This document shows, piece after piece, positions 4,494 through 5,351 of a stretch of DNA of 5,351 nt. A program made the position numbers and the translations under genes. The notes below the pieces were generated by a model. The model was not told the origin of the DNA and ran no database searches. It saw nothing but the letters and a program-made list of their open reading frames with translations. Source of the stretch: Lachnospiraceae bacterium (GTDB lineage Bacteria > Bacillota > Clostridia > Lachnospirales > Lachnospiraceae); NCBI GenBank assembly GCA_024403585.1, contig JAKSRN010000140.1, positions 1 through 5,351 on the forward strand, in the 5' to 3' direction. The stretch's first letter is position 1; every line of letters begins with the position of its first letter.

Positions 4494-5351
4494 ATGATGA
4501 AAAAAGATCCACAGTCATGGAAATCTTATCTTCCGGCATTTATTGAGAAAACAGACCTGTTTTACAACGGAGAACTGGACAAGAACGTATACAAAGGATT
4601 TTCCGGTCTTTACGGAAGCTACGCTCAGAAGGGCGGACAGGCAAGTATGCTTCGTCTGCGTATGCCAACCGGACAGATTACAAAAGCGAAACTGAACTAT
4701 ATCGCCAATGCCATAAAAAATCATGGCGTACAGAAGATTCATTTTACAACCTGTCAGGCAGTTCAGCTGCATGATCTTACCAGAGAGCAGCTGTATCCGC
4801 TGATGGAGGAAGCCCTTGATACAGGTATCATTATCATGGGTGGTGGCGGAGATTTCCCTCGTAACCTGATGTGTACACCACTTTCCGGAACCCAGAAGGA
4901 AGAGTGCTTTGACGTTCGTCCATGGGCACTGGCAGCAGGTGATTATGCACTGAGCTTTATCGAAGCTGAGAAGATGCCGCGTAAGCTGAAGATAGCATTT
5001 TCCAGTTCAGAGGAGAATGTGCCTCATGCAACTTACCGTGATCTTGGATTCGTTGCAAGAGAAGACGGAACCTTTGATGTGTATTCTGCGGGCGGACTTG
5101 GTAACAACTGGAAGCTGGGTGTAAAGGTCGCTGAGGGCGTAGCACCTGAGAAGATCCTGTACTATATTAAGGCTATGTGGATCACATTCCGTACATATGG
5201 CAACTACGAGAACCGAGGTAAAGCCCGTACCAGATATATGCAGGAGATCTGCGGCTCTCCAGAGCAGTATGCAGCTGCATATCAGGAGAAGCTGGCAGAG
5301 GTATTTGCTTCCGGCGAAGATCTGGATCTCTCAGTAGAGATTCCGGTGATC
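4494..5351 (+). CDS. Nitrite/sulfite reductase-family hemoprotein, N-terminal part (runs off the window)
   Basis: The frame is open for 286 codons to the window edge. It matches the ferredoxin-type nitrite/sulfite reductase family (siroheme plus 4Fe-4S), which performs six-electron reduction of sulfite to sulfide or nitrite to ammonia. The ferredoxin-like half-domain includes SMLRLRMPTGQIT (51-63), in which R54 and R56 are candidate substrate/siroheme arginines, and KIHFTTCQAVQLHDL (81-95). The catalytic-domain segment GGGGDFPRNLMCTPLSG (116-132) and GGLGNNWKLG (200-209) follow, then the RGKARTRYM helix (241-249). The cysteines that bind the 4Fe-4S cluster and siroheme normally come later and lie beyond the window, so substrate and completeness are undecided. 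Two ATG codons are adjacent. I chose 4494 because AAGGAG (4479-4484) is 9 bases from it, against 12 from 4497. Separated from cca by a terminator, it has its own promoter region. Confidence 0.85.
   Translation, partial: MMKKDPQSWKSYLPAFIEKTDLFYNGELDKNVYKGFSGLYGSYAQKGGQASMLRLRMPTGQITKAKLNYIANAIKNHGVQKIHFTTCQAVQLHDLTREQLYPLMEEALDTGIIIMGGGGDFPRNLMCTPLSGTQKEECFDVRPWALAAGDYALSFIEAEKMPRKLKIAFSSSEENVPHATYRDLGFVAREDGTFDVYSAGGLGNNWKLGVKVAEGVAPEKILYYIKAMWITFRTYGNYENRGKARTRYMQEICGSPEQYAAAYQEKLAEVFASGEDLDLSVEIPVI

Overview
The window looks like chromosomal DNA of a Gram-positive anaerobe of the Clostridia, most likely a gut Lachnospiraceae (Blautia/Dorea-like). This is inferred from the gene families, the purine-rich AGGAG-type ribosome binding sites, the moderate GC content and the AT-rich intergenic DNA. 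No phage, transposase or CRISPR gene is visible. The window is mostly housekeeping and accessory metabolism, and its unusual content is in the intergenic DNA.

Layout, left to right. (1) Positions 1-257 (+) hold the 3' end of a 2-oxo-acid-dehydrogenase-E2-like acyltransferase. (2) Positions 258-512 are a dense series of inverted repeats ending in a strong bidirectional terminator. This could be a shared terminator region, or a structured RNA of about 240 nt with its own promoter. (3) Positions 513-2407 (-) are a two-gene operon: a COG0523/CobW-type metal-chaperone GTPase followed by a CorA-family divalent cation channel. (4) Positions 2408-2801 are a divergent intergenic region with a candidate promoter on each strand and a long leader in front of the next gene. 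(5) Positions 2802-4181 (+) encode an HD-domain CCA-adding tRNA nucleotidyltransferase. Its last codons and stop form the first unit of a degenerate 37-39 bp tandem repeat that runs on to about 4305 and is followed by a hairpin terminator. (6) Positions 4494 to the window end (+) are the 5' part of a nitrite/sulfite reductase-family siroheme/4Fe-4S protein with its own promoter region.

The only clear functional partnership is the GTPase-CorA pair: a predicted metallochaperone made from the same transcript as a divalent metal channel, which suggests metal homeostasis. tRNA 3'-end maturation (cca), the reductase and the E2-like protein appear to be independent units, separated by terminators or promoters. 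I do not see a convincing new multi-gene system. The items most worth a second look are the structured intergenic tract at 261-504, the repeat array grown from the 3' end of cca, and the GTPase/CorA pair with its altered motifs.
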